Shown: positions 25,975-38,795 of the stretch, in pieces | Layout of the letters: each line of letters begins with the position of its first letter | Numbering within the stretch: position 1 is the stretch's first letter | Assembly (NCBI GenBank): GCA_000503195.1 | Contig: AYSC01000016.1 | Coordinates: 27,556-91,555 of the forward strand | DNA: 64,000 bases | Direction: 5' to 3' | Source of the DNA: Blastomonas sp. CACIA14H2 | GTDB lineage: Bacteria; Pseudomonadota; Alphaproteobacteria; Sphingomonadales; Sphingomonadaceae | Position numbers and translations under genes: made by a program | The notes under the pieces: model-generated | The model's database searches: none | What the model was told of the DNA's origin: nothing | What the model saw: the letters and a program-made list of their open reading frames with translations, nothing else

Positions 25975-27165
25975 TTACTTGGTGATCGTGCTGACAACCC
26001 CCGAACCGACGGTACGGCCACCTTCGCGGATAGCGAAGCGCAGACCCGGATCCATCGCGATCGGAGCGATCAGCTTCACGCCGATCGTCACGTTGTCACC
26101 CGGCATCACCATTTCGGTGCCTTCGGGCAGGATCACTTCACCGGTCACGTCGGTCGTGCGGAAGTAGAACTGCGGACGATAGTTGGCGAAGAACGGCGTG
26201 TGACGGCCACCTTCGTCCTTCGACAGCACGTAGACTTCGGCGCTGAACTCGGTGTGCGGGGTAACCGAACCGGGCTTGCAGAGCACCTGGCCACGCTCGA
26301 CTTCTTCACGGGCAACGCCGCGGACGAGAGCACCGATGTTGTCGCCGGCTTCACCCTGATCGAGCAGCTTGCGGAACATTTCGACGCCGGTCACGACGGT
26401 CTTGCGGGTGTCCTTGAGGCCGACGATCTCGACTTCCTCGCCAACCTTGACGATGCCGGTTTCGACGCGGCCGGTCACCACGGTACCACGACCCGAGATC
26501 GAGAACACGTCTTCCACGGGCATCAGGAACGGCTTGTCGACGGGGCGAGCCGGCTGCGGGATGTACGAGTCAACAGCAGCCATCAGCTCGTTGATCGAGT
26601 TCTTGCCGATATTGTCGTCGCGGCCTTCCAGAGCGGCCAGAGCCGAACCCTTGACGATCGGAATATCGTCGCCGGGGAAGTCGTACGAGCTCAGCAGTTC
26701 GCGAACTTCGAGTTCGACCAGCTCGAGGATTTCCTCGTCGTCGACCTGGTCGACCTTGTTCATGTACACGACCAGCGCGGGCACGCCGACCTGACGCGCG
26801 AGCAGGATGTGCTCGCGGGTCTGCGGCATCGGGCCGTCAGCAGCGTTCACCACCAGGATCGCGCCGTCCATCTGGGCGGCACCGGTGATCATGTTCTTCA
26901 CATAGTCGGCGTGACCCGGGCAGTCGACGTGCGCATAGTGACGGGCATCGGTTTCATATTCGACGTGGGCGGTCGAAATGGTGATGCCGCGCTCGCGCTC
27001 TTCGGGAGCCTTGTCGATGTTCGCATAATCGGTGAAGGTCGCGCCGCCGGTTTCAGCGAGCACCTTGGTGATGGCTGCGGTCAGCGTGGTCTTGCCATGG
27101 TCGACGTGACCGATGGTACCGATATTGCAGTGCGGCTTGGTCCGCTCAAATTTAGCCTTGGCCAT
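25975..27165 (-). CDS. tuf: Elongation factor Tu
   Basis: A 396-residue GTPase that delivers aminoacyl-t[17 protein letters not shown] (P-loop, residues 19-32), [12 protein letters not shown] and [10 protein letters not shown] (NKxD) are intact, followed by domains 2 and 3 and the terminal GVVSTITK. It lies between fusA and rpsJ, the classic tufA position. Other copies may exist outside the window. TAGGAAAAA precedes ATG 27165. Confidence 0.98.
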   Translation of the reverse strand: MAKAKFERTKPHCNIGTIGHVDHGKTTLTAAITKVLAETGGATFTDYANIDKAPEERERGITISTAHVEYETDARHYAHVDCPGHADYVKNMITGAAQMDGAILVVNAADGPMPQTREHILLARQVGVPALVVYMNKVDQVDDEEILELVELEVRELLSSYDFPGDDIPIVKGSALAALEGRDDNIGKNSINELMAAVDSYIPQPARPVDKPFLMPVEDVFSISGRGTVVTGRVETGIVKVGEEVEIVGLKDTRKTVVTGVEMFRKLLDQGEAGDNIGALVRGVAREEVERGQVLCKPGSVTPHTEFSAEVYVLSKDEGGRHTPFFANYRPQFYFRTTDVTGEVILPEGTEMVMPGDNVTIGVKLIAPIAMDPGLRFAIREGGRTVGSGVVSTITK

Positions 27166-27200
27166 TTTTTCCTACCTTCGTTCTTTACTATCTGTGGGAT

Positions 27201-27241
27201 AGTCCGGGCCGCGCTCTGGCCGGACTGCCCAAAACTGTCAA
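27201..27241 (-). promoter_or_regulatory. Possible tuf leader elements
   Basis: The fusA-tuf gap (27166-27320) holds a consensus minus-strand TTGACA at 27241-27236 and, closer to tuf, an AGTCCGG/CCGGACT hairpin (27201-27227). No convincing -10 was found at the expected spacing, so a separate tuf promoter is possible but not shown. Confidence 0.3.
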
Positions 27242-27320
27242 CACCCTAATGAAAGCCCGTGGCGCCTGGCAGCGCGATTCGGCGGGCTAAGGTCGAGCGC
27301 CTATAGCGATAATGCCCGGC

Positions 27321-29396
<2,076 letters not shown>

Positions 29397-29494
29397 GATC
29401 TCAAACTCCAAGATTTGGGGGCGTAATTTGCCGCGCCCTATAATGAAGCCCCGGCGCTTTGACCAGCGCGAATTGGCTCATGACGGGATGCAGC

Positions 29495-29655
29495 TCACTC
29501 CCCTCTCCACCAACGGAAGAGGGCATCTCGAACAGGCCCGGACACGAACCTGCTCCTTAGTCAAAAGGGGGTGACGACACCGAATATGGTGCGCCCTCCC
29601 CTTTTCGGCAACACACGGTTGCGGCGCCCCCTCCCCCTCAGGGGAGAGGGTGCAT
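29495..29655. repeat. Palindromic repeats between rpsG and fusA
   Basis: A degenerate CCCCTCTCC...GGAAGAGG palindrome (about 29502-29525) and a clearer CCCTCCCC-CTCA-GGGGAGAGGG near 29628-29650 flank other G/C tracts. They belong to the same dispersed family as at 2359 and 16456. There is no gene or clear U-run terminator in 29397-29656. Confidence 0.6.
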
Positions 29656-29656
29656 A

Positions 29657-30127
29657 TTACCAGCGATAGTGCGAGAAGGCACGGTTCGCTTCGGCCATGC
29701 GGTGCGTGTCTTCACGCTTCTTGACCGCATTGCCGCGATTGTTGGCGGCATCGAGCAGTTCGCCCGACAGACGCGCGGCCATCGTGGTTTCGCTGCGGTT
29801 GCGGGCAGCCGAGATCAGCCAGCGGATGGCGAGCGCCTGGGCGCGCTCGGGGCGCACTTCGACGGGGACCTGGTAGGTCGCACCACCGACGCGGCGGCTG
29901 CGCACCTCGATGCCGGGCTTCACGTTGTTCAGCGCATCGTGGAACATCGGCAGCGGGTCGGCCTTGGCCTTGGTCTGCATGGTTTCCAGCGCGCCATAGA
30001 CGATGCGCTCTGCGACGGACTTCTTGCCGTCCAGCATCAGGTTGTTCATGAACTTCGAGAGCGTCAGATCCCCGAACTTGGGATCGGGAAGGATGACGCG
30101 CTTTTCCGGGCGACGACGACGAGACAT
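29657..30127 (-). CDS. rpsG: 30S ribosomal protein S7
   Basis: A 156-residue head-organising protein. It starts [20 protein letters not shown], contains [20 protein letters not shown], and ends [11 protein letters not shown]. In E. coli S7 represses the str operon. It lies about 100 bp after rpsL. Confidence 0.98.
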   Translation of the reverse strand: MSRRRRPEKRVILPDPKFGDLTLSKFMNNLMLDGKKSVAERIVYGALETMQTKAKADPLPMFHDALNNVKPGIEVRSRRVGGATYQVPVEVRPERAQALAIRWLISAARNRSETTMAARLSGELLDAANNRGNAVKKREDTHRMAEANRAFSHYRW

Positions 30128-30230
30128 AGGTAACTCCTGAAAAAAGCCTGAGCTTCAAGCGGGGGAGAACTGGATCGCGGACAAGATCGCTTGAGGCGAT
30201 CTTTCCGGGATGATCCTCACCCCGTGAGGA

Positions 30231-30602
30231 TCACTTGGGACGCTTGGCGCCGTACTTCGAACGGCTCTGCTTGCGGTCCTTGACACCCTGGGTATCGAGG
30301 ACGCCGCGCAGCACGTGATAGCGCACACCGGGAAGGTCGCGCACGCGGCCGCCGCGGATGAGCACCACCGAGTGCTCCTGCAGGTTGTGGCCTTCACCCG
30401 GAATGTAGGTGATGACTTCGCGGCTGTTGGTCAGACGGACCTTGGCCACCTTGCGCAGCGCCGAGTTCGGCTTTTTCGGGGTCGTCGTGTAGACGCGGGT
30501 GCAAACGCCACGCTTCTGCGGGTTTGCATCCATTGCGGGCACCTTGGACTTCGCCTTCTGGGGCACCCGGCCCTTGCGGACCAGCTGGTTGATCGTTGGC
30601 AT
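30231..30602 (-). CDS. rpsL: 30S ribosomal protein S12, Arg at position 88
   Basis: A 123-residue decoding-centre protein from ATG 30602 ([20 protein letters not shown]). [14 protein letters not shown] has the usual Lys at residue 43. The second streptomycin-linked position reads [10 protein letters not shown], so residue 88 is Arg (codon CGC, plus-strand 30339-30341) where E. coli and most bacteria have Lys. K88R confers streptomycin resistance in E. coli and Mycobacterium tuberculosis. It heads the str-type cluster. No clear promoter was read in the 205-bp gap upstream (30603-30807), which has no gene. Confidence 0.98.
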   Translation of the reverse strand: MPTINQLVRKGRVPQKAKSKVPAMDANPQKRGVCTRVYTTTPKKPNSALRKVAKVRLTNSREVITYIPGEGHNLQEHSVVLIRGGRVRDLPGVRYHVLRGVLDTQGVKDRKQSRSKYGAKRPK

Positions 30603-30807
30603 GTTTCTCTTCACCTGGTTGGTAGAGTATGAGGTTACTCTGCCGCCCGATACGTCACCTGCGCGCGTTGTCCGCACGCCGATATGGTGGAGGCTCCGCC
30701 TGTTGCCCACCCGCACCTTGCGCCAGTGTTCTGCTTGGTTTCGGTCGATGCGGCCCTGAAGGCCCCGGCGATCGAAGCGCGGCCCTTAGCCGGGTTTGCG
30801 CACGCGG

Positions 30808-32076
30808 TCAAGCCGCTGCGGACAAACCCTGCGCCCTGGCCAGCACCGACTGGCGCAGCCCTGCCCAATCCTCGAAATGCCAGAATTCGGGACGTTCGAT
30901 CCCCAGGATCTGCGGGCCCTGGTCGGGCTTGACGATCAGCTCCTGCGGCTTGATCTCCTGCAGCCGCGAGGTGCAATAGAAGGGCAGCACGCGGATCGCC
31001 ATCAGTTCTTCGGGGCAATTGTCGACCACCAGCGCCAATCGGTGATCGTTGAGCCGCACCAGACCGCCTGCGGGATAGAGCCCCAGCGAGTTGATGAACA
31101 CCCCCATCAGCCGCTCGTCGAAATGGCCCTTCCACTGGCCCATGCGGCCCAGCGCCATGGCCGGCGTCCAAGGGTCCTTGTACGGACGGTTCGAGGTGAC
31201 CGCGTCATAGACGTCGCAGATCGCACCCATCCGCGCGGCCATGCTGATCTCGTCGCCCGCCAGCCCGAAGGGATAGCCGCTGCCGTCGATCTTCTCGTGA
31301 TGGTGCAGGCACACGTCGCGCGCCATGTCGGGCACCTCGGGATTGTCGCCGATCAGCGCATGACCACGCTCGGGATGCGTGCGGATGGCCGAGAATTCCT
31401 CGTCGGTCAGCCGCCCGGTCTTGTCGAGGATCATCTGCGGCACCGCCATCTTGCCGAGATCGTGCAGCAGCCCGGCCATGCCCATATGGCGGATCGTGGT
31501 CTCGTCCAGATCGAGCTTGCGCGCCATGTTGATCATCAGCGCGCAGACCGCGACCGAGTGCATATAGGTATATTCGTCCTTGGTCTTGAGCCGGACGAGA
31601 TTGGTCAGCGCCTGGTTGTTGCGCTCCACCGACTCGCGGATCTCGTCGATCAGCGGCGCGACATCCTTGATCTTGATCGCCTGGCCCATGCGCGCGGCCT
31701 CGAACATCGCGCCGACCTGCTTCTTCGATTTCTCGACGATCTTCGCGGCGCGCTTCGCCTCCTGCTTGAATCCGGCGGGCCTGGGTCCCGTCGATGGCGG
31801 CGTGTAGCGCGCGGCCAGGGGGTTGGGCTGGGTCGCGAGGCGGCGCACGGGTGTCGCTTCCGGCAATGCCATCGATTGCACCGGCGGACGCGGAGCCGCG
31901 CCGCGCGCGTCGTCGACGATGACCGCCTCGACCTTGCTCTGGCGGATCTTGGCAAGGTCGTCCTCGTCTTCGATCACGAACTTCTTGCGCCAGAACGGGT
32001 GATCGAACCACGAGCCGACAAAGCCGTGGACGAACATTCCCAATTCTACCCGATCTGGCTTGATATGCTGAAGCAT
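30808..32076 (-). CDS. HD-GYP cyclic-di-GMP phosphodiesterase-like protein
   Basis: A 422-residue cytoplasmic protein. The N-terminus (MLQHIKPDRVELGMFVHGFV, to about residue 60) resembles DUF3391. A linker and a coiled stretch (about 100-155) lead to the HD-GYP domain, with HSVAVCALMINMAR, LLHDLGKMAVPQ, the HPERG His and HHHEKIDGSGYPFGL all intact. This argues for an active enzyme that degrades cyclic-di-GMP. It appears monocistronic, with no receiver or membrane segment, so the input is likely through the N-terminal domain. Confidence 0.93.
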   Translation of the reverse strand: MLQHIKPDRVELGMFVHGFVGSWFDHPFWRKKFVIEDEDDLAKIRQSKVEAVIVDDARGAAPRPPVQSMALPEATPVRRLATQPNPLAARYTPPSTGPRPAGFKQEAKRAAKIVEKSKKQVGAMFEAARMGQAIKIKDVAPLIDEIRESVERNNQALTNLVRLKTKDEYTYMHSVAVCALMINMARKLDLDETTIRHMGMAGLLHDLGKMAVPQMILDKTGRLTDEEFSAIRTHPERGHALIGDNPEVPDMARDVCLHHHEKIDGSGYPFGLAGDEISMAARMGAICDVYDAVTSNRPYKDPWTPAMALGRMGQWKGHFDERLMGVFINSLGLYPAGGLVRLNDHRLALVVDNCPEELMAIRVLPFYCTSRLQEIKPQELIVKPDQGPQILGIERPEFWHFEDWAGLRQSVLARAQGLSAAA

Positions 32077-32203
32077 CCGCCCGCCCGCCCCTGTGAAAGC
32101 CCCCCTTGCAACGGACCGGGCAAGCCCAGTTGCAAAGATTTCATCGGGCTTTCTGGCGCAAAAAGATTAATCGAGAGTAATAACGGATCGAGCCCGGTTG
32201 ATT

Positions 32204-32232
32204 TTACACCCCCAATTTCGGGGGCGTTTCAT
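32204..32232 (-). terminator. Weak terminator-like hairpin after the cyclophilin gene
   Basis: CCCCC (32209-32213) and GGGGG (32220-32224), extended by a wobble and a C-G pair, form a short stem right after the cyclophilin stop. No true U-run follows on the minus strand. Confidence 0.3.
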
Positions 32233-32861
32233 TATGGGGCAGCGATCCGGCGCGCGCTGGTGATGCGCACCGGGGTGCCGGGCATCTCGCCCGCGAATAC
32301 GCCGCCGATCGTCTTGGCCGGATCGATCGGGGTATCGAGAATCCGCGTCAGCACCTCGCGCCCCTTCACCACCTTCGCAAATGCGGCATAGCCCAGATTG
32401 TCGCCCGGTGCGGACGGATTGGCATCGAGCGAGGTCTGCTTGCCCAGCATGATCGTGAACTCGCCGCGCGCCGATCCCGGCTCGAACCGCGCGACCGACA
32501 GCACGCCATCGGTGTGGCTGAGCCCGGTCTGGCTGGTCGGCTCGTGCGCGATCGGCGGCAGCGTGCGCTTGGGATCGCCAAGCCCGCCGAACTGGACGAA
32601 GCCGAAATCGTCAGCCGCCTTGACCACGCGATAGAAGACCACGCCGTCGAGCATCTTCCTGTCGACATAGGCGAGGAAGTTCCTGCCCGTGATCGGCGCG
32701 CGCTGCGTGTCCACCTCGACCGTCATGGCACCGGCATCGGTCACGATCTCGACCAGCGGCAGCGGCGGCGACGGCGCTGCGTCGGCGGCCGGCGCGTCCT
32801 GGGTGAGCGCGGGCGCGAACGCCGCCAGCGCCGCAGCGATCAGCGCCAGCCAGCGCCTCAT
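32232..32861 (-). CDS. Exported cyclophilin-type peptidylprolyl isomerase
   Basis: A 209-residue cyclophilin with an N-terminal signal ([18 protein letters not shown]). The catalytic region [20 protein letters not shown] replaces the usual FHRVI-x-x-FMIQGG, so key residues are partly changed: the Arg in FYRV remains, but the Met-x-Gln stretch reads [19 protein letters not shown] and [14 protein letters not shown] follow. It likely acts in the periplasm, with catalytic strength uncertain. Its start overlaps the gatB stop (ATGA). Confidence 0.9.
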   Translation of the reverse strand: MRRWLALIAAALAAFAPALTQDAPAADAAPSPPLPLVEIVTDAGAMTVEVDTQRAPITGRNFLAYVDRKMLDGVVFYRVVKAADDFGFVQFGGLGDPKRTLPPIAHEPTSQTGLSHTDGVLSVARFEPGSARGEFTIMLGKQTSLDANPSAPGDNLGYAAFAKVVKGREVLTRILDTPIDPAKTIGGVFAGEMPGTPVRITSARRIAAP

Positions 32862-34363
32862 GCGCCGAGCGCCTTTTTCAGCTGCTCGTTGACCAGCTGC
32901 GGATTGCCCTTGCCCTGCATCGCCTTCATCGTCTGGCCGACGAAGAAGCCGAACAGCGCTTCCTTGCCGCCCTTGTACTGCTCGACCTTGTCGGCATTGT
33001 CGGCGAGCACCTTGGCGATCGCGGCATCGATCGCGCCGGTGTCCGAGGTCTGCTTGAGCCCGCGTTCCTCGACGATCTTGCCCGCCGGCTCGCCGGTCTC
33101 GAGCATGATCTCGAACACCTGCTTGGCGATGGTGCCCGAAATCGTGCCGCTGGCGACCAGAGCGAGCAGTTCAGCGCCCGCCGCCTGGCTGACCGGGCTG
33201 TCCTCGATCGTCTTGCCCAGCCGGTTGAGCGCGCCGTAGAGCTCGGACAGCAGCCAGTTCGCCGCCGCCTTGGCCACCTCGGCCTCGGGCTTGTTCTGCG
33301 CCTTCGCGCATTCGGCGAGCAGCCCTTCGAACCAGCGCGCGGTTTCCGCCTCGGCGGTCAGCACCGCGGCATTATAGGCGGACAGGCCCAGCTCGCTCTC
33401 GTAGCGCTTGCGCTTGGCATCGGGCAGTTCGGGCAGCGAGGCCTTGCACTCGTCGAGAAATGCGTCGTCGAGCTCGAGCGGCAGCAGATCGGGATCGGGG
33501 AAATAGCGATAGTCGTGCGCGTCTTCCTTCGATCGCATCGAGCGCGTCTCGTTCCTGTCCGGATCATAGAGCCGGGTTTCCTGCACGATCGTGCCGCCGC
33601 TTTCGAGCACGTCGACCTGACGGTTCGCCTCATGCTCGATCGCCGCCATCACATAGCGCACCGAGTTGACGTTCTTGGTCTCGGTGCGCGTGCCGAATTC
33701 GTCGCCGGGCTTGCGCACCGAGACGTTGACGTCGGCGCGCATCGAGCCTTCTTCCATATTGCCGTCGCAGCTGCCGACATAGCGCAGGATCGTGCGCAGC
33801 TTCTTGAGATAGGCGCCTGCCTCGGCGGGCGAGCGCATGTCGGGGCGCGAGACGATCTCCATCAGCGCAACGCCCGAACGGTTGAGGTCGACATAGGACA
33901 TGGTCGGGTGCTGATCGTGCATCAGCTTGCCCGCATCCTGCTCGACATGGATGCGCTCGATGCCGATCGTCTTGGTCTGGGCGTCGGGGTTCTTCTCGTC
34001 CAGGCTGATCTCGACCGCGCCTTCGCCCACCAGCGGGTGGTAGAGCTGGCTGATCTGGTAGCCCTGCGGCAGATCGGCGTAGAAATAGTTCTTGCGGTCG
34101 AAGCGCGACCAGCGGTTGATCTGCGCGCCGATCGCCATGCCGGTGCGCACCGCCTGGCGGATGCACTCCTTGTTGGGAACGGGCAGCATGCCGGGCATCG
34201 CGGCGTCGACAAGACTGACCTGCGCATTGGGCTCCGCACCGAACGCGGTCGCGGCACCCGAGAACAGCTTGGCGTTGCTGGTGACCTGCGCGTGCACCTC
34301 AAGGCCGATCACGACCTCCCATTCACCGGTGGCACCCTGGATACGATAGGTTGATTCAGTCAT
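32858..34363 (-). CDS. gatB: Asp/Glu-tRNA amidotransferase subunit B
   Basis: A 501-residue kinase subunit of GatCAB, which converts Glu-tRNA(Gln) and Asp-tRNA(Asn) to their amide forms. [39 protein letters not shown] and [20 protein letters not shown] are family landmarks, and the C-terminal YqeY-like tRNA-binding domain is complete. The start ATG 34363 overlaps the toxin gene stop by 4 nt, so gatB translation is probably coupled to vapC. Confidence 0.97.
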   Translation of the reverse strand: MTESTYRIQGATGEWEVVIGLEVHAQVTSNAKLFSGAATAFGAEPNAQVSLVDAAMPGMLPVPNKECIRQAVRTGMAIGAQINRWSRFDRKNYFYADLPQGYQISQLYHPLVGEGAVEISLDEKNPDAQTKTIGIERIHVEQDAGKLMHDQHPTMSYVDLNRSGVALMEIVSRPDMRSPAEAGAYLKKLRTILRYVGSCDGNMEEGSMRADVNVSVRKPGDEFGTRTETKNVNSVRYVMAAIEHEANRQVDVLESGGTIVQETRLYDPDRNETRSMRSKEDAHDYRYFPDPDLLPLELDDAFLDECKASLPELPDAKRKRYESELGLSAYNAAVLTAEAETARWFEGLLAECAKAQNKPEAEVAKAAANWLLSELYGALNRLGKTIEDSPVSQAAGAELLALVASGTISGTIAKQVFEIMLETGEPAGKIVEERGLKQTSDTGAIDAAIAKVLADNADKVEQYKGGKEALFGFFVGQTMKAMQGKGNPQLVNEQLKKALGA

Positions 34364-34779
34364 TCTGTGTCCGTTTCAGGCGTAATGAGAGGAACTGTCG
34401 GAAAATAGCGGCGGTAGAAACGCGGGTCACGCGTCAGGATTGTTGCCCCCAATGCTTGTGCGTGGCCGCCGATGAGGAAGTCGGCGACGATGGCCTTGGG
34501 CATATCCGCCGGGCGAGCCCTGCGATAGGTCTGGAACGCTTGTCCCGCGATGAATGCGGCTTGTGCGTCCAGTGCTTCTACTCCGACCACCATCGCCATC
34601 ATGCTAGCAAGAAAATCCTCCAATGAGCCAAATCGCGGCGCTACCTCGGCCACCACGATCGGATTGATCATCACCCTTCCGAGGCTGGCGGCCTGTTCGA
34701 GCTGAGCAAACGACCAATCGAACCAATGAGGATCCCGATTGAGGATATCGATCAGGATATTGGAGTCGATTAGGATCAC
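34360..34779 (-). CDS. vapC: PIN domain toxin, VapC type
   Basis: A 139-residue PIN-domain RNase. The acidic residues are visible: Asp5 in [13 protein letters not shown], Glu in VVAEVAPRF (about residue 45), Asp in [14 protein letters not shown] and Asp in LTRDPRFY. VapC toxins cleave tRNA or rRNA and are neutralised by VapB. It overlaps vapB upstream and gatB downstream by 4 nt each, so it sits inside the gatCAB locus. Confidence 0.9.
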   Translation of the reverse strand: MILIDSNILIDILNRDPHWFDWSFAQLEQAASLGRVMINPIVVAEVAPRFGSLEDFLASMMAMVVGVEALDAQAAFIAGQAFQTYRRARPADMPKAIVADFLIGGHAQALGATILTRDPRFYRRYFPTVPLITPETDTE

Positions 34780-35069
34780 GGTTGGTAATCACCTCTCAAC
34801 TCGCGCATAATCTCGTCTGTGCTCAACCCTTCGGGATTGTGATATCGACCCGCAATCGCCCGCAATCCTTCGCGCATCCGGCGACGCCTTTCTTCCGCAT
34901 CTTCCGGGCCGAAACCAAGCGGCGCGATCACGACCTGACCGGCCTCGTTGATGGCAACCTTATAGGGTTGCCCCGGGATCAACCCTGCAGCATCGCGCAT
35001 CGCCTTGGGAATCAGGACCTGCCCCTTGCTGGTCATGGTGCCTGTTTCCATCTTGCTGTGCGCGTTCAT
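34776..35069 (-). CDS. vapB: AbrB/SpoVT-type antitoxin, VapB
   Basis: A 97-residue protein. Residues 8-50 hold the swapped-hairpin AbrB DNA-binding fold (TMTSKGQVLIPKAMRDAAGL, then YKVAINEAGQVVI). The charged C-terminus would wrap the toxin. CGGAGG precedes ATG 35069. It overlaps vapC by 4 nt. A perfect palindrome lies 12 bp upstream, as expected for autorepression. Confidence 0.9.
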   Translation of the reverse strand: MNAHSKMETGTMTSKGQVLIPKAMRDAAGLIPGQPYKVAINEAGQVVIAPLGFGPEDAEERRRRMREGLRAIAGRYHNPEGLSTDEIMRELRGDYQP

Positions 35070-35080
35070 TGTCTGCCTCC

Positions 35081-35100
35081 GGTGTTACAAAAGTAACACC
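35081..35100 (-). promoter_or_regulatory. vapBC operator palindrome
   Basis: GGTGTTAC and GTAACACC (8-bp perfect arms, 4-base spacer) lie immediately upstream of the vapB ribosome binding site. A TTGATA...TACTTT pair with 17-bp spacing on the minus strand would put the -10 inside it. VapB binding is inferred. Confidence 0.65.
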
Positions 35101-35134
35101 TTGCACGGCCGCTATCAATCCAGACCGACGACCA

Positions 35135-36619
35135 TCACCACCAGCGCTCGGGCCGCGCGGTGAACCCGGCGCGTTCCTCGATCGCCAGGCCCGCATTGAG
35201 CACGCCCTGCTCGTCGAGCGGCTTGCCGATGATCTGCAGCCCCAGCGGCAGCCCCATGCTGTCGAGCCCGCCGGGCACCGACATCGCGGGCAGCCCGGCG
35301 AGCGAGGCAGGCACGGCGAACACGTCGTTCAGGTACATCGCGATCGGATCGTCGCTGTTCTCGCCCAGGCCGAACGCGGCGCTCGGCGCGGTCGGCGCGA
35401 GGAGGACGTCGCAATGCTCCCAGACCTGCGCGAAATCGCGGGCGATCAGCGCGCGGACCTTCTGGGCCTGGGTGTAATAGGCGTCGTAGAAACCGGCGGA
35501 CAGCACATAGGTGCCGATCATGATGCGGCGCTTGACCTCGGGCCCGAAACCGGCGGCGCGGGTCGCGGCATACATGTCCTGCAGACCTGCGCCATCGGGC
35601 AGGTTGCGCTGGCCATAGCGCACGCCGTCATAGCGTGCGAGGTTGGACGAGGCTTCGGCCGGCGCGATGATATAATAAGCGGGCAGCGCATAGCGCGTGT
35701 GCGGCAGCGAGACCTCGACGATCTCGGCCCCGGCATCGCGCAGCCATTCGGCGCCCTGATCCCAGATCGCGGCAATCTCGGCATTCATGCCGTCCATGCG
35801 ATATTCCCTGGGAATGCCGACGCGCTTGCCCTTGAGATCGCTCGACAATCCGGCTTCCCACTGCGGCACCGGCAGGTCGAGCGAGGTCGAATCCTTGGGG
35901 TCGAAGCCGCTCATCGCCTCGAGCATGATCGCGCAATCGCGCACGTCGCGCGCCATGGGACCGGCCTGATCGAGCGACGAGGCAAAGGCGATCACGCCCC
36001 AGCGCGAGCAGCGGCCATAGGTCGGCTTGATGCCGCTGATGCCGGTGAACGCGGCGGGCTGGCGGATCGAGCCGCCGGTATCCGTACCGGTTGCCGCCGG
36101 GCAAAGTCGCGCCGCGATCGCCGCCGAGCTGCCGCCCGAGGAGCCGCCTGGGGCGAGCGGCGCGTTGCCGCCGTCGTTGCGCCGCCAGGGCGAGATGACA
36201 TTGCCGAACGCGCTGGTCTCGTTCGACGATCCCATCGCGAACTGGTCCATGTTGAGCTTGCCCAGCATGCCCGCGCCCGCGTCCCAAAGCTTCTGGCTGA
36301 CGGTCGATTCATAGGTGGGCTTGAAGCCGTTGAGGATCTCGCTCGCCGCGCGCGCCTCGACGCCGACGGTGCAGAACAGGTCCTTCATGCCGATCGGCAC
36401 GCCCGCCATGATCGGCAGCTCCTCGCCCGCCGCGCGCTTCGCGTCGATCGCGTCCGCGGCCGCCAGCGCGTGCTCGGGCGTGTCGATCAGAAAGGCGTTG
36501 AGCGCCTTGGCACCTGCCACCTGTTCGTTGAAGGCGGTCGCGACTTCGCGCGCGCTGAAAGTGCCGGCGCGCACGCCGTTGCGGATATCGGCGACGCCGA
36601 GATCAGTAATGTCGGTCAT
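35135..36619 (-). CDS. gatA: Asp/Glu-tRNA amidotransferase subunit A
   Basis: A 494-residue amidase-signature glutaminase subunit. The Ser-cisSer-Lys triad is visible: Lys in [10 protein letters not shown], cis-Ser in [10 protein letters not shown] and nucleophile Ser in [11 protein letters not shown]. It releases ammonia channelled to GatB. It follows gatC by 130 bp on the same strand, and vapBC separates it from gatB. Confidence 0.97.
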   Translation of the reverse strand: MTDITDLGVADIRNGVRAGTFSAREVATAFNEQVAGAKALNAFLIDTPEHALAAADAIDAKRAAGEELPIMAGVPIGMKDLFCTVGVEARAASEILNGFKPTYESTVSQKLWDAGAGMLGKLNMDQFAMGSSNETSAFGNVISPWRRNDGGNAPLAPGGSSGGSSAAIAARLCPAATGTDTGGSIRQPAAFTGISGIKPTYGRCSRWGVIAFASSLDQAGPMARDVRDCAIMLEAMSGFDPKDSTSLDLPVPQWEAGLSSDLKGKRVGIPREYRMDGMNAEIAAIWDQGAEWLRDAGAEIVEVSLPHTRYALPAYYIIAPAEASSNLARYDGVRYGQRNLPDGAGLQDMYAATRAAGFGPEVKRRIMIGTYVLSAGFYDAYYTQAQKVRALIARDFAQVWEHCDVLLAPTAPSAAFGLGENSDDPIAMYLNDVFAVPASLAGLPAMSVPGGLDSMGLPLGLQIIGKPLDEQGVLNAGLAIEERAGFTARPERWW

Positions 36620-36749
36620 GATGAAAACTCGTTCTGGATCAGGGCAGCGCCGCCAGCCAGGCGGCGACCCTTGCTGCCTTTTGTTCTGGATCGCGGATCA
36701 GTCGCGGCTGCGCCGCTGTCCGGGATGATCGACTGAAATCCGGTGGATT

Positions 36750-37037
36750 TCATTCGATCACTTTCGGAACGCCGAAAAAGCCGTGTTCGGCGGCGGGCGC
36801 GTTGGCCAGCACCTTGTCGCGGATATCGCCATCGGTGACGACATCGTCGCGCAGGCGAAGCGTGTTGGGAATGACCGCAGTCATCGGCTCGACGCCGGTG
36901 ACATCGACCTCGCCCAGTTGCTCGACCCAGCCCAGAATGCCGTTGAACTCCGGCACCATGGCCTCGACCTCGGCATCGGTCATCGCGATCCGCGCCAGAT
37001 TGGCGATCTTCTTGACGGTTTTGCTATCTACAGACAT
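36750..37037 (-). CDS. gatC: Asp/Glu-tRNA amidotransferase subunit C
   Basis: A 95-residue protein stabilising the GatA-GatB interface. It starts at ATG 37037 ([20 protein letters not shown]), with [18 protein letters not shown] and the terminal FGVPKVIE typical of the family. The longer frame adds six unlikely residues. It is the first gene of the gat locus. Confidence 0.96.
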   Translation of the reverse strand: MSVDSKTVKKIANLARIAMTDAEVEAMVPEFNGILGWVEQLGEVDVTGVEPMTAVIPNTLRLRDDVVTDGDIRDKVLANAPAAEHGFFGVPKVIE

Positions 37038-37203
37038 GGCCCAAGCGGCTAGCACCGGCCCGCGCGCCCATCAAGCGGGCAAATGCTGCATCAGCACAAA
37101 CGGTGGGGCCGCAACACTTTGCTGGCGATAACCGTAATCGGTTTCTATATGCGCCCCGAAGGCCCGCGTGTGCCCGCGCGCCTGCCCCGCCCCGGAGACT
37201 GTC

Positions 37204-38316
37204 TTGGCCCGCAAGTTCCTGTACCTGATCGCGACGATCGTGTTCCTGATCGTCGTGGCCTTTGCCGCCTATCGCCTGTTTCCGCAGCAGATTTTCGCAG
37301 CGGCGTTCGTCCCCTCGGCCGAGTTCGTGAAGCCCGAAGCGGTCGAGACCAGCGCCTATGCCGACCCGAAAATGTGGTTCTCGCGTCCGGGCATCACCGG
37401 CGATGCCAATCCGTCGCTCTGGACTCCCGAGGGTTTCGAGATCACGAAAACCCCGAAGGTCGCGGTCTTCTATATCCACCCGACCTCGTACATGAAGCGC
37501 GCGCTGTGGAACGCACCGCTGAACGACAAGGAATCGCAGGACCGCGCGCGCATCTTCCTGCGCAGCCAGGCAAGCGTGTTCAACGGCATCGGCGAGATCT
37601 GGGCGCCGCGCTACCGCCAGGCGGCGATCGGCGCGTTCCTGACCACCCAGCCCGAGGCGCAGATGGCGTTCGACGCCGCCTATTCGGACGTGCTCGCCGC
37701 GTTCGACGAGTTCATCGCCGAAATCCCCAAGGACATGCCGATCATCATCGCCGGGCACAGCCAGGGCGGCCTGCACCTGACCACCTTGATGCGCCAGCGC
37801 GTCGTCACCCGCCCGCTCGCCGACCGCATCGTGGCGGCCTATGTCATCGGCTGGCCGGTCTCGCTCAGCACCGATCTGCTCGCGCTCGGCCTGCCGCCGT
37901 GCACCGATCCCGACCAGGCGAATTGCATGATCGGCTTCCAGAGTTTCGGCGAACCCGCCGAACCCAAGCTGCTGCTCGATGCCTATGCCGCGAGCATCGG
38001 GTTCGATGGCGAGTTGCGTGGCCAGAGCCCGATGCTGTGCGTCAATCCGATCACCGGCGTGCTCGGCGACGAAGCCCCGGCGGACCGCAATCTCGGCACG
38101 CTGGTGCCGAACGAGGAGCTGACCGACGGCGTCATCACCCCGGGGCTCGTCGGCGCCACATGCGACGATCGCGGGCTGTTGCTGCTCGGCGGCGAACCGC
38201 AGCTCGGCCCCTATGTGCTCCCGGGCAACAACTATCACGTCTATGATTATCCGCTGTTCTGGGCGAGCGTTCGCGCCGATGCGGAGCGGAGGGTAGCCGC
38301 ATTCCTGGCCCAGTGA
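37204..38316 (+). CDS. DUF3089 family protein, alpha/beta-hydrolase-like, membrane-anchored
   Basis: A 370-residue protein with an N-terminal hydrophobic helix ([19 protein letters not shown]). [11 protein letters not shown] begins the domain, and [12 protein letters not shown] near residue 190 is a G-x-S-x-G nucleophile elbow (Ser). [13 protein letters not shown] near the C-terminus carries candidate acid/His residues. DUF3089 proteins are lipase/esterase-like but uncharacterised. TTG 37204 is chosen because CGGAGA sits 6 bases upstream. The stop overlaps ruvX (GTGA). Confidence 0.85.
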   Translation: MARKFLYLIATIVFLIVVAFAAYRLFPQQIFAAAFVPSAEFVKPEAVETSAYADPKMWFSRPGITGDANPSLWTPEGFEITKTPKVAVFYIHPTSYMKRALWNAPLNDKESQDRARIFLRSQASVFNGIGEIWAPRYRQAAIGAFLTTQPEAQMAFDAAYSDVLAAFDEFIAEIPKDMPIIIAGHSQGGLHLTTLMRQRVVTRPLADRIVAAYVIGWPVSLSTDLLALGLPPCTDPDQANCMIGFQSFGEPAEPKLLLDAYAASIGFDGELRGQSPMLCVNPITGVLGDEAPADRNLGTLVPNEELTDGVITPGLVGATCDDRGLLLLGGEPQLGPYVLPGNNYHVYDYPLFWASVRADAERRVAAFLAQ

Positions 38317-38771
38317 TCACGACCCACGCGGCGGATTTCCGCGCCGCCCTCCCCTCGGGCGGGCGGCTGATCGGGCTCGATGTCGGCACCAAGACCATCG
38401 GCACCGCGTTCTGCGATGCGGGGTGGAGCTTTGCCACCGCCGCCAAGACGATCAAGCGCACCAAGTTCGGCGCGGACAAGGCGGCGATCGAGCATCTGGT
38501 ACGCGATCAGGAGATTCGTGGACTGGTCATCGGCCTGCCGCTCAACATGGACGGGACCGACAGTCCACGCACGCAAAGCACCCGCGCCTTCGCCCGAAAC
38601 ATCGCTGCGCTGGGACTGCCGGTGCTGCTCTGGGACGAGCGCTGGTCGACCCAGGCCGTCGAGCGCGCGATGATCGATGCCGATATGAGCCGCGCCAAGC
38701 GCGCCGAGCGCGTCGACAGCGCCGCGGCCGCGTTCATCCTGCAGGGGGCGATCGACGCGATGGCGGGCTGA
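38313..38771 (+). CDS. ruvX: Putative pre-16S rRNA nuclease / Holliday junction resolvase-like YqgF
   Basis: A 152-residue RNase H-fold protein. [15 protein letters not shown] has the first catalytic Asp, [16 protein letters not shown] is the family motif, and [15 protein letters not shown] and [16 protein letters not shown] complete the active site. In E. coli it matures the 16S rRNA 5' end. It starts at GTG 38313, overlapping the previous stop. Confidence 0.93.
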   Translation: MITTHAADFRAALPSGGRLIGLDVGTKTIGTAFCDAGWSFATAAKTIKRTKFGADKAAIEHLVRDQEIRGLVIGLPLNMDGTDSPRTQSTRAFARNIAALGLPVLLWDERWSTQAVERAMIDADMSRAKRAERVDSAAAAFILQGAIDAMAG

Positions 38772-38795
38772 TCCGCCAGCGCCGATCAGCCAAGA

